A stretch of DNA of 64,000 bases from Polyangiaceae bacterium (GTDB lineage: Bacteria > Myxococcota_A > Polyangia > Polyangiales > Polyangiaceae): positions 62,001-126,000 of the forward strand of contig JAICQQ010000004.1 of assembly GCA_025937785.1 (NCBI GenBank). Direction: 5' to 3'. The notes beneath the pieces are model-generated. The model did not search any database. It was not told the origin of the DNA and saw only the letters and a program-made list of their open reading frames with translations. This document shows positions 42,960 to 50,011 of this stretch, piece by piece. Within the stretch, counting starts at the first letter, position 1. Every line of letters starts with the position of its first letter. The translations under genes and the position numbers were made by a program.

Positions 42960-43496
42960 CGCAAGCATGTACGAGATGGCGTACCCGATGCCGCCGAGCA
43001 CGCCGAGGGCGACGCCCACGATCGTGATGATCTTGCCCCACTTGAGCTTGGCTTCTGCGTCGGTGATGTTGCCTTGATCCGCTGCCTGCATCGCGAGGTA
43101 GCAAAACACGGCACCGACGACACCGAAGCAACCGGTGCAGCAAATCGCCGAGACCGCGGAGATGATGAGCCAGGTCTTCGCCTGCTTGGACAGCTCGGGG
43201 TTGCCGCCACCGGGCGCGCCGCCCAGCATGCCGCCACCGCCGGGGGGCGCCATCGGCTGACCGTACCCCGCGCCAGGTGGTCCGCCCATGGGTGGAGCAC
43301 CGGGTGGGCCGTAGCCCGCGGGGCCACCCGGAGGCCCATACCCGCCGCCGCCCGGAGGCCCATACCCGCCGCCGCCCGGAGGCCCATACCCGCCGCCGCC
43401 CGGAGGCATTCCGCCGGGAGGTCCATAGCCGCCTGGCGGGGGACCGTAGCCCCCTCCTTGTGTGACGACGGTGTGCTGCCATTCCTCTTGCATCAT
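42948..43496 (-). CDS. Gly/Pro/Tyr-rich repeat protein with C-terminal membrane segments
   Basis: A 182-residue membrane protein. Residues about 13-105 are a low-complexity region of GGGGYGPP-type repeats; residues about 115-180 have two hydrophobic helices (WLIISAVSAICCTGCFGVVG and IITIVGVALGVLGGIGYAIS) typical of DUF4190-like small membrane domains, with Cys in the first. Between them is a short polar segment. The tail organisation suggests the disordered, probably cytoplasmic N-terminus could bind partners or self-associate; function unknown. ATG at 43496 is used (ATGATG). The DNA of the repeats contains three perfect 24-bp copies. Confidence 0.75.
   Translation of the reverse strand: MMQEEWQHTVVTQGGGYGPPPGGYGPPGGMPPGGGGYGPPGGGGYGPPGGGGYGPPGGPAGYGPPGAPPMGGPPGAGYGQPMAPPGGGGMLGGAPGGGNPELSKQAKTWLIISAVSAICCTGCFGVVGAVFCYLAMQAADQGNITDAEAKLKWGKIITIVGVALGVLGGIGYAISYMLAAAA
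43327..43398. repeat. Three perfect 24-bp tandem repeats inside the Gly/Pro-rich gene
   Basis: The unit beginning CCCGGAGGCCCATACC is repeated without any change at 43327-43350, 43351-43374 and 43375-43398 and encodes an eight-residue GGGGYGPP unit. Exact identity even at third codon positions points to recent slippage or recombination, so copy number may vary between strains. Confidence 0.85.
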
Positions 43497-43620
43497 TGAT
43501 ACTCCTGCGTTCGCACTCGAACTCGACGCCAGCAACATCGCTTCCGAGGCTACGAGCGTTTCGTAAGGTTAAACCGAAAGCTCTATTTGAAACCAGCGTT
43601 TCGGCGGGGTTCAATTCGGC

Positions 43621-44553
43621 ATGCCCTTGCACGACCCCAGCGCCAGCGCGCCCCGACGCGCGCCGAGCGCCAGCTCCAGCGTCCGACTGGTCGGCTGGCT
43701 CTGCGCATTCACCCCGACTTTGTTCACGCTAAGCAGCGCGTGTCGTCGCAACGAATCTGCGGCCTCCGACGCGAAACCCGTGGAGTCCGCGGCACCCGTA
43801 CAGCGCGGCGTTCACGTGATCGTCGAACGGACTGCCGGCAATTTCATCGAGGCTACCGTGCTCGAAGAGCAAGGCGAGCACCTTCGCCTACAGAGCGCCG
43901 ACGGTAGCCATTCACTGCGCGCGTCCAAGACCAGTGTCTACTCCCTCTCGCCACCGATCACGGAAGCGACTCCCGGAGAGTTCGCAATCTGCGCGGTCCA
44001 GCGCTTGGTATGGAAGGGCTGCAAGGTGCTGAGCGCGCAAGCGAACGAGGTCGCCGTGGTGACCGCCCAAGCCCAACAGTATCGACTCGCGCAGACCGAG
44101 GTTCTGCGAGCCGGCGAGCTCACGCGCATGAACGTGAAACAAACCTTCGCCAAGGCCGAGCTTCGTGCTCGGTTCCTACGCGAGCTCCGCCTCGCCGGTA
44201 CTCCTCTGGCTCCCCCCGGCTGGCGGCCGGGTCCACGAGAACGCGTGATCGCAAAACGGCAGAACGACTGGTACGCAGCGCGTGTGCACGAGATCGAAGA
44301 GGACGGCGTGCGCGTGAGTTGGCAGGACAACCCCAACACCGAGAAGGTCGGGAGCGACGAGCTCATCCCCGAACCGCCGTATCCCGGGCAGCTCACGCGG
44401 GGACAATTCGCGCTCATGCGGCCGCGCGTCGAGTCGGAGCCCTGGGTCTACGTGAAGGTGCGTGCAGCGAGCGGCGACTACAAGGTGGAGGACATCAAGG
44501 GTGAAACGAGCCACGTGGGCCATACGGCGCTGATCCCCCTGACGCGCCGCTGA
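43621..44553 (+). CDS. Lipoprotein with four Tudor/agenet-like repeats
   Basis: A 310-residue probable lipoprotein (hydrophobic segment about 21-38, then SSAC with Cys41). The mature part seems to contain four small SH3-like beta-barrels: about 63-110 (VIVERTAGNFIEATVLE), 119-163 (FAICAVQRLVWKGCKVL), 204-250 (VIAKRQNDWYAARVHEIE, then DGVRVSW) and 260-307 (FALMRPRVESEPWVYVKVR). The third matches the Tudor/agenet pattern best. In eukaryotes such domains bind methylated residues; in an exported bacterial protein the ligand is unknown, and plain SH3-like wall-binding is equally possible. ATG at 43621. Divergent from the Gly/Pro-rich gene. Confidence 0.6.
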   Translation: MPLHDPSASAPRRAPSASSSVRLVGWLCAFTPTLFTLSSACRRNESAASDAKPVESAAPVQRGVHVIVERTAGNFIEATVLEEQGEHLRLQSADGSHSLRASKTSVYSLSPPITEATPGEFAICAVQRLVWKGCKVLSAQANEVAVVTAQAQQYRLAQTEVLRAGELTRMNVKQTFAKAELRARFLRELRLAGTPLAPPGWRPGPRERVIAKRQNDWYAARVHEIEEDGVRVSWQDNPNTEKVGSDELIPEPPYPGQLTRGQFALMRPRVESEPWVYVKVRAASGDYKVEDIKGETSHVGHTALIPLTRR

Positions 44554-44563
44554 CCTGGGCTCA

Positions 44564-46249
44564 TCATCGGCGAGGTGCCAACATGCGCGTCGCGACGAGT
44601 CCCACGGCTGCGCCGCTGCCGACCCTGAGCTCCACGGTGACGTTCAATGTATCCGGGCGATCGAGGGCGCAAGCGCGGGTACTCGTGGCTTGGGGGCCGC
44701 GCGCGAGCGCGACTTCGTGACCATTCGCCTTGTCGATCAGGCGGATCTCCGCGCCGTTCGCGCCGGCATCGAGCGCGAGCGTGATGTCCACACAACGACC
44801 GACCGGGATCAGGACATCCAAACGCGCGAGCTTGGTGCTGGCGAGCTGGAACTTTTGCGGTGCGCCCACCTGATGCGCGGTCTTGATCACGCCGCGGGCA
44901 AACATCCTCGCCAAGAGCCGACTGGCCGCGAGCGGAAGCTCATTGAGCACCTCGGGGGTCTCGCGCTCTTCGCGCAGCTCTACCTCGTAGTTGCCAGGGC
45001 GCACCAGCGCCTCGGCGTCCAGCCGCGTTTTTGCGCCGCGCGTGCAGGCGAACAAAGTGGCGTTGGTGCCGCTGCGCTCGTTGGCGATCAGCGAGCCTTC
45101 CGCCGACCAGAGCCAGGCTTCGACCCCGTGCATCGGGTGCTGACTCCAGACGTCGAGCCGGTAGCAGCCCTTTCGGAGGTCGAGATCGAAGCTCTGACGG
45201 CGCCCCACCGAGAGCGTGCCCTTGGCGACGGAGCGCGCTTTCGCGTAGCCAGCGGCGTCGAGCCGTTCGGCGTTTTGGCGGCGAGCTTCCGCCATATCCA
45301 GCGGGGGCAACAGGTCGAAGCGCAGCGAGTGCGCGTTGATGTCTTGCTCGGTGCCCTTCTTGCTCTTCGAAAGCACGACGACGGCGAGCCCACGCCCGGC
45401 GTGCGGGCGCACCTCGAAACTGACACGCCCGCGCGTCGGCGAGCACACGATGAGCGAACGCTCGCGCCCCGCGGCGTTGGCCCTGCCGACGATGCGCCCC
45501 TCGAGATCTTTCGCGAGCACGTCGAGGTGCGAAACTTCGTCCGCCGGGATCACGAGCGCGTCGAGGCACTGATCGGCCTCGATGTCGCCACCAACGTGCG
45601 AGGCGACGCGAGCGTCGACCGGCAACGCAACCCGCCGCAGATCTTCCCAGGCGCCACCGATCTGCTCTCGATGGCGCGTGATGCTCTCTTCCAAGCCCGG
45701 CCACGACTCCGCGTCCCGCGCGCCTTCCCGGTTGCGTGCGCCGATGGCCTCTGCCACGCGGTCGGCTTCGCGTGCGTCCACGCGTTGCGCCCCGATCGCC
45801 ACGACGCCGTTGCCCTGCGCGATGCGCGCGACCACGTACAAGCGCTGCGCTTGCCCGGGGCACACCATCAGGGTGGGGCGCTTGTCGGGAGCTTCGTCGG
45901 ATCCGTACGAGGTACCGTCGTCGGCGTAGACGAACAGATCGATGTCTTCGACGCCTTCGGTGCCGCGCGCGATCAGCGCCACGCACGAGCGCTCGGGCAC
46001 TCGCACCATGCCCTCGACGCGATCACCCGGCATGCCCGCCTGCACCGCGATCACCTGCGAGGCGTCCGCCCCCGCGGTCGTCGCCTTCTTCGAGTCGCCG
46101 GCGAGCCACTCGGCGGCGTCCAGCTCGACACGGGTCGCACCAAAACCTCCGCGGGCGCCGGTCTTGGGCTGCGACTTCGACGCCCCCGAACAGCCGCTCA
46201 TTGCGAGCAAGGCACAGCCCAACAGCACCCCTCGAGCCAGACGCTTCAT
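44564..46249 (-). CDS. Lipoprotein with four paired-Cys beta repeats
   Basis: A 561-residue lipoprotein of unknown function: signal peptide with lipobox MSGC (Cys20). Four modules each carry two Cys about 40 residues apart: Cys89/Cys130, Cys228/Cys269, Cys362/Cys402 and Cys485/Cys526. Each begins with C plus a strand (for example CVALIA, CLDALV, CYRLDV, CVDITL), has a turn such as DIDLFVYADDG or VEAWLWSAEG, and reaches the second Cys in a LxVC or LFAC strand, followed by a further VxVxV strand. This resembles PPC-like jelly-roll domains, but I do not recognise the family. ATG at 46249 overlaps the stop of the upstream gene (ATGA), which encodes three more such modules. Convergent with the Tudor-like lipoprotein gene. 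Confidence 0.7.
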   Translation of the reverse strand: MKRLARGVLLGCALLAMSGCSGASKSQPKTGARGGFGATRVELDAAEWLAGDSKKATTAGADASQVIAVQAGMPGDRVEGMVRVPERSCVALIARGTEGVEDIDLFVYADDGTSYGSDEAPDKRPTLMVCPGQAQRLYVVARIAQGNGVVAIGAQRVDAREADRVAEAIGARNREGARDAESWPGLEESITRHREQIGGAWEDLRRVALPVDARVASHVGGDIEADQCLDALVIPADEVSHLDVLAKDLEGRIVGRANAAGRERSLIVCSPTRGRVSFEVRPHAGRGLAVVVLSKSKKGTEQDINAHSLRFDLLPPLDMAEARRQNAERLDAAGYAKARSVAKGTLSVGRRQSFDLDLRKGCYRLDVWSQHPMHGVEAWLWSAEGSLIANERSGTNATLFACTRGAKTRLDAEALVRPGNYEVELREERETPEVLNELPLAASRLLARMFARGVIKTAHQVGAPQKFQLASTKLARLDVLIPVGRCVDITLALDAGANGAEIRLIDKANGHEVALARGPQATSTRACALDRPDTLNVTVELRVGSGAAVGLVATRMLAPRR

Positions 46250-47676
46250 GGACGCGGCTCCCCGAGAGCGACACTGCCGACCTGCCACACCCCGAGCAAC
46301 CAGCCGAGTCCGGACCCGTGTGCCTCGACTTCGAGCACGGCGCGATCGGAACCTTCGGCGCAGAAGGCCAGGCTGGTACTGGTTTGGTCGGGCTGGCTCT
46401 GGTTTTGGCCGAGTGAACCGCCACCCTGCGCGGCGATCGCGATCCCATGGGTCGCTCCGCGAATCGCTGCAACCACCACCAGGTAACACGCTTCGGGCAG
46501 CACCTCGACGGGCAAGAAGGTCGGGCCCTGTACGCCCAACGTGGCGAACACGGGGCTCTCGGTGAGCGCAGGGAACTGCGCCTTGCCCACGGCCTCGGCC
46601 ATGCTGGCGCGGGCACGGGTTCCCCACGCTTCGGGCAGCCCCGGCGGCAGCTGCCAGCTCGCCAGCACCACCGCCACCTCCGTGCGCGGCGCCGCGCCCT
46701 GAAACGTGAGCTTGACGATCTCTTGCTGCCCCACGCAAAATTCGACGCTGGCGTCGGGATTGTCCGAGCGGTCTTCGGCCAAAACCAGCTCGTCGGAGAC
46801 GGATTTGATCAGCAGATCCAGGTCCGTCGGATGTTCGTCGTCGTCGCTGGCTTCGCCGAGCACGTCGAAGCGATGGCACCCCGCATCCAGCCGGAACAAC
46901 TTGGTGCCCGTGCCCGATCGCGAGCTCGCCAGCTTGCGCTCGTACGGGTCGAGGCCGTTGTTCTGAGCGTTCCTGTGCTGCACGCGAGCGACGCGTTCGG
47001 CGAGCGGTGCGAGCGAAGCTTGCGGCCCCGTCTCACGGCGACGCCCCGGGGGGCCTGGATCGCGATGCGGCAAGGTCTTCAAGAGCGAGGGCATCGGTTC
47101 GGACGAGCGTGCCACCACGAACTCCAGCACCCCCCGCGGCGAGCGCATTTCGACGGCCACTCGGCTCAGCATCGCCTTCCGCGCCCCGCAACGCGTGACC
47201 TGCGCGGCGCCCGCGATGCTGGGCTCGGGCCAGTCACGGCTCGCGGCACCCTCGCCGCTGGCAGGCAGAAACCTCAGCACGAAGTTGGTGCTGGGCGCCC
47301 CGAGCACGGCCACCGTGGTGCACTCCTCGCTGGTCGGATCGATATCCTCCCTGGCCAAGAACAAGCGCCGGATCGTGCCGCGTTCGAGGAGGCGAGGCTT
47401 CACGTCGGTAAGCTTCGCGTGCTTTGCCCACGCGAGCTTCACGCGCTCCACGTCCGCTCCCAGATCCGCGGACGCGACACTCGAGAGCGAGAGCGCCACG
47501 ACCAGTGCACCGAGGCCCGGGCCAATCCCGCGTCGCCTCAGACCACCCTCGCCTAGAGCCGTCGCCGAGTAGGCCCTGCTGGGCGGCAGCGTCTTTTTCC
47601 ACCGCCAAGACGCCGATAACGCCAAGCCTCGCCAAGCGAATCTAGTTGGATCGGCGCATCGGACCAAGGCGTTCAT
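46246..47676 (-). CDS. Exported protein with three paired-Cys beta repeats
   Basis: A 476-residue exported protein, related in architecture to its downstream neighbour. A signal-like hydrophobic stretch (about 52-70, ending SVASA) is preceded by an unusually long 50-residue N-terminus, so the true start may lie further in. Paired Cys modules: Cys119/Cys163, Cys267/Cys314 (DLDLLIKSVSDELVLAED within) and Cys397/Cys439. A Pro/Arg-rich spacer lies at about 200-235. Function unknown; the coupled neighbour suggests they form one complex. ATG at 47676 is used provisionally. The GC-rich region upstream (47677-47861) shows no gene. Confidence 0.6.
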   Translation of the reverse strand: MNALVRCADPTRFAWRGLALSASWRWKKTLPPSRAYSATALGEGGLRRRGIGPGLGALVVALSLSSVASADLGADVERVKLAWAKHAKLTDVKPRLLERGTIRRLFLAREDIDPTSEECTTVAVLGAPSTNFVLRFLPASGEGAASRDWPEPSIAGAAQVTRCGARKAMLSRVAVEMRSPRGVLEFVVARSSEPMPSLLKTLPHRDPGPPGRRRETGPQASLAPLAERVARVQHRNAQNNGLDPYERKLASSRSGTGTKLFRLDAGCHRFDVLGEASDDDEHPTDLDLLIKSVSDELVLAEDRSDNPDASVEFCVGQQEIVKLTFQGAAPRTEVAVVLASWQLPPGLPEAWGTRARASMAEAVGKAQFPALTESPVFATLGVQGPTFLPVEVLPEACYLVVVAAIRGATHGIAIAAQGGGSLGQNQSQPDQTSTSLAFCAEGSDRAVLEVEAHGSGLGWLLGVWQVGSVALGEPRP

Positions 47677-47861
47677 TCGAGTCGCTCTCGTTGCCTGTAC
47701 GTCATGATTTCACGCAACGCCGAGCCCGTTCTGCGAGAAAACGTCGTGTAACTAAGCCCCTGTCCTCGAATTCGGCTGAATGACCCCGGAAACGTAAACG
47801 CGCCCGTGCCCGTGCCCGAAAAAGCGCAACCGATGCCAAGATGGGGCCGATGACCGGCGCA
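47677..47861. other. Intergenic region
   Basis: This spacer, with the gene remnant that follows it, makes about 300 bases without an intact gene. I see only a short palindrome (CGAATTCG, near 47775) and a tandem CCCGTG run near 47800. A promoter for the leftward exported-protein pair is expected here. Confidence 0.3.
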
Positions 47862-47981
47862 TGCTGCTCGATCATGAGGGACGGGAAGTGTATCAAGTCG
47901 CACTGGATTTTCTCGTCATCGCGAAGCGATCATCGAAGGACTACCGCGAGCACAGCCCTTTCCTCGACTTCTCGGCCTAGG
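47862..47981 (+). pseudogene. Remnant of a four-helix-bundle (S23/IVP-like) protein gene
   Basis: An open frame of 39 codons reading MLLDHEGREVYQVALDFLVI and ending DFLDFSA-like after a short divergent stretch. The beginning matches the first helix of four-helix-bundle proteins related to those encoded in 23S rRNA intervening sequences (H-E-x-x-x-V-Y-x-x-A-x-x-F), normally about 120 residues. Here the frame stops after one helix and runs into the 3' end of the JAMM gene on the other strand, so it is best read as a decayed fragment. A random match is possible because it is short. Confidence 0.45.
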
Positions 47982-48489
47982 CGTCGACTTCGTGAAACGG
48001 TGACTCGACGAAGGACTTGGTGTCGCCCTGCCAGATGAACAAGCGATGTTTGGTGACCTGGCCTTGGTCGACCGCCGTCACCAGGTAACAAAGCTCGTAG
48101 CTGGGCTGTGAGCCATCGCCCATGGTCATGCTCGCGGCGTCCTCGGCGCTGAAGTATGCGCCGCAGTCGAGGTGCGAATGAAAGAAGACCTTGATCGGGC
48201 GACCCGTACGCTCGCCTTCAGCGAGCGCACGCTCGAACTTCAGCCCGTTGATCTTGAAGTAATCGTGGCCAGTGCGAGGGTGCCCCACGGGATCGACCGC
48301 GTGGTACTTGTTGGCCAGATTCTCGAGCTCGACGGCGTGATCCGCCAAGAGGGCGTCGTCCGCGGGACCGGCGACGTAGCCGCAGGCCTCCTCGTTGCGG
48401 GCGTAGGCAGCGCGGGCGGCTGCTTCGATGACTTGTAGGGCCGGGCGCGTGATGCGGACACGGCCTTCGATCCAGGGACGTTTCACCAT
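47977..48489 (-). CDS. mec: JAMM/MPN+ metallopeptidase (Mec-like)
   Basis: A 170-residue JAB/MPN+ zinc peptidase. The JAMM motif is complete: Glu33 or Glu34 in RNEEACGYV, His104-Ser-His106, Ser114 and Asp117 (HSH then seven residues then S-x-x-D). In actinobacteria Mec cleaves cysteine from the CysO-Cys adduct made by CysM. Here it is coupled to a cysM-like gene (7-base overlap) and lies four genes from a CysO-like carrier, so the same role is likely; trimming of the Gly-Gly-Arg tail of the carrier is a second possible task. ATG at 48489. Confidence 0.85.
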   Translation of the reverse strand: MVKRPWIEGRVRITRPALQVIEAAARAAYARNEEACGYVAGPADDALLADHAVELENLANKYHAVDPVGHPRTGHDYFKINGLKFERALAEGERTGRPIKVFFHSHLDCGAYFSAEDAASMTMGDGSQPSYELCYLVTAVDQGQVTKHRLFIWQGDTKSFVESPFHEVDA

Positions 48490-49433
48490 GTGTAGCGTTT
48501 CTCCCAGCGGATGGGGGCAAAGTAGCGGTCGCCGCGGTCGCACGCGACCGTCACCACACAGCCTCCACCTTGCTCCTTGTGGGCCCGTTCTGCCAGCTTC
48601 ACTGCCGCGAAGATGTTGGCGCCGGTCGAGTGCCCGACGTGCAAGCCTTCTTCGGCGGCGACCCGATCGGCCATGTCCCAGCCGTCATCGGTGGTGACAG
48701 GCATGATTTCGTCGGGCAAGTTCGGATCGTAGATGCCGGGCACGATGCTCGAAGCCATGTGCTTCAGGCCCTCGAGCCCGTGCAGCGCCTCGGCGGGCTC
48801 GGCCGCGACGCAATGGATCTTTCGGTGATGCTCGTGCAGCCGGCGCGTGGTGCCCATCGCCGTACCGCTCGTTCCGAGCGAGGTGACGAAGTGTGTGATG
48901 CGGTCGCCCAAGGCCTCCAGAATCTCTCGGCCGGTGCCGTGGTAATGCGCCAACGGATTGGAGGGATTGTTGTACTGATCGGGGTAAAAATATTTGTCGG
49001 GGTCGTGGTCGACGATCTCGCGCACCTTGCGGATCGCTCCGTCCGACCCCTCCATCGGGTCACTGAAGATGAGCTCGGTGCCGAAGGCCCGGGTGATGTC
49101 CTTGCGCGCTTTGGTCACGTTCTTGGGCATCACGAGCTGCACCCGGTAACCGAGCGCAGCGCCCAACATCGAGTAGGCCACTCCCGTATTGCCGCTGGTC
49201 GAGTCGATCAGGATCTTGTCTTGGGTGAGGCGGCCGTCTTCGATGGCGTCGAGCATCATGCGCAGGGCGGGGCGGTCTTTCACCGATCCACCCGGGTTCA
49301 TGAACTCGAGCTTGACGTAGACCTCCACGCTGGGGGCGCTCGCCGCGACCTTGTTGAGTTTCAAGAGGGGAGTGTTCCCCACTGCTTCGACGACAGAAGC
49401 CAGGCGGCGCGAACGATGCAGGCGAAGACCCAT
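48483..49433 (-). CDS. cysM: CysM-like cysteine synthase, probably CysO-thiocarboxylate dependent
   Basis: PLP enzyme of 316 residues making cysteine from an O-activated serine and a sulfur donor. Internal-aldimine Lys52 is in NPGGSVKDR, and TSGNTG (78-83) binds the substrate carboxylate. Segments such as DPMEGSDGAIRK, YQYNNPSN-like DQYNNPSNPLAHYHGTG and LGTSGTAMGTTRRL resemble mycobacterial CysM, which takes sulfur from CysO thiocarboxylate, more than CysK. The C-terminus is long, as CysM uses its tail to close the site. ATG at 49433, 21 bases after the 94-residue gene. A cystathionine beta-synthase-like activity is not excluded. Confidence 0.85.
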   Translation of the reverse strand: MGLRLHRSRRLASVVEAVGNTPLLKLNKVAASAPSVEVYVKLEFMNPGGSVKDRPALRMMLDAIEDGRLTQDKILIDSTSGNTGVAYSMLGAALGYRVQLVMPKNVTKARKDITRAFGTELIFSDPMEGSDGAIRKVREIVDHDPDKYFYPDQYNNPSNPLAHYHGTGREILEALGDRITHFVTSLGTSGTAMGTTRRLHEHHRKIHCVAAEPAEALHGLEGLKHMASSIVPGIYDPNLPDEIMPVTTDDGWDMADRVAAEEGLHVGHSTGANIFAAVKLAERAHKEQGGGCVVTVACDRGDRYFAPIRWEKRYTW

Positions 49434-49454
49434 GAGTGCTGTTCCTCCGAAGCT

Positions 49455-49739
49455 TCAGTGCGCCAAGATCTCGCGGATCTGGCCGAGCGCGAGCCAGGCG
49501 CCGAACGCGACGTCGCGGCTGGTCTCGTGCCGGAAGTGTTCCTCGTGCGGAAAGGCCGGGGGAGGCTGGGCGCTCGGCGTGACGCACCGAACCCCGGCTC
49601 GCAACAGGTAGCTCGTCTGAATCGAAGCTCCGCTGGAGTCTGCGATGGCAGGCTCGGCTGCGCACAGCCGAGCCTGACCCGGTGCACCCACGTCCGCGAG
49701 GCGAACTTGTCGACTGAAACGCGGATCGTCCAACTTCAT
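49455..49739 (-). CDS. 94-residue degenerate E1-like (ThiF/MoeB-type) protein
   Basis: A small protein that looks like an E1 domain with its middle deleted. Residues 7-25 (RFSRQVRLADVGAPGQARL) match the N-terminal RYSRQILLPEVGxxGQxxL helix of ThiF/MoeB enzymes. Residues 26-52 (AAEPAIADSSGASIQTSYLL then RAGV) follow the first Rossmann unit, but DSSGAS replaces the GAGGLG nucleotide loop. The last 20 residues (DVAFGAWLALGQIREIL) resemble the final helix of the fold. No CxxC or adenylation residues remain. It overlaps the carrier gene as ATGA. Possible non-catalytic E1 subunit; alternatively a decaying duplicate. Confidence 0.6.
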   Translation of the reverse strand: MKLDDPRFSRQVRLADVGAPGQARLCAAEPAIADSSGASIQTSYLLRAGVRCVTPSAQPPPAFPHEEHFRHETSRDVAFGAWLALGQIREILAH

Positions 49740-50011
49740 CGGCCGCCCGCGATGGCCGGCACAATGCTGACCTCGTCGCCGGCCTTCAGCTCGGTGGCGA
49801 GTCCGTCGAGGAAGCGAATGTCCTCTTCGCCGACGTAGATGTTCACGTGCCGTTGCACGCCCTTGGCGTCGAGCAGCCGGCCCTTGATGCCAGGGTGCTT
49901 GCTTTCCAGCTCGTCGATCAGGGCTGCCACGGTGGCGCCTGAAGCCTTCACGCTCTCTTCACCGCCGGTCAGCGGCCTGAGAACTGCAGGAATACGTATG
50001 GTTACCTCCAT
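49736..50011 (-). CDS. cysO: CysO/MoaD/ThiS-like sulfur-carrier protein ending Gly-Gly-Arg
   Basis: A 91-residue ubiquitin-fold sulfur carrier. The closing segment DEVSIVPAIAGGR matches mycobacterial CysO (IIPAVAGG) with one extra Arg after the diglycine. Activation by an E1 needs a free C-terminal Gly, so this residue would have to be removed. The carrier would receive sulfide as a thiocarboxylate and hand it to CysM. ATG at 50011 overlaps the E1 gene by 10 bases and has GGAGAAG upstream. MoaD or ThiS roles are less likely given the neighbours, and a separate thiS is at 56555-56755. Confidence 0.85.
   Translation of the reverse strand: MEVTIRIPAVLRPLTGGEESVKASGATVAALIDELESKHPGIKGRLLDAKGVQRHVNIYVGEEDIRFLDGLATELKAGDEVSIVPAIAGGR

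Noticed and set aside
43327-43420. Possible CRISPR-like array
   Set aside because: Copies are directly adjacent without spacers and encode a protein repeat.
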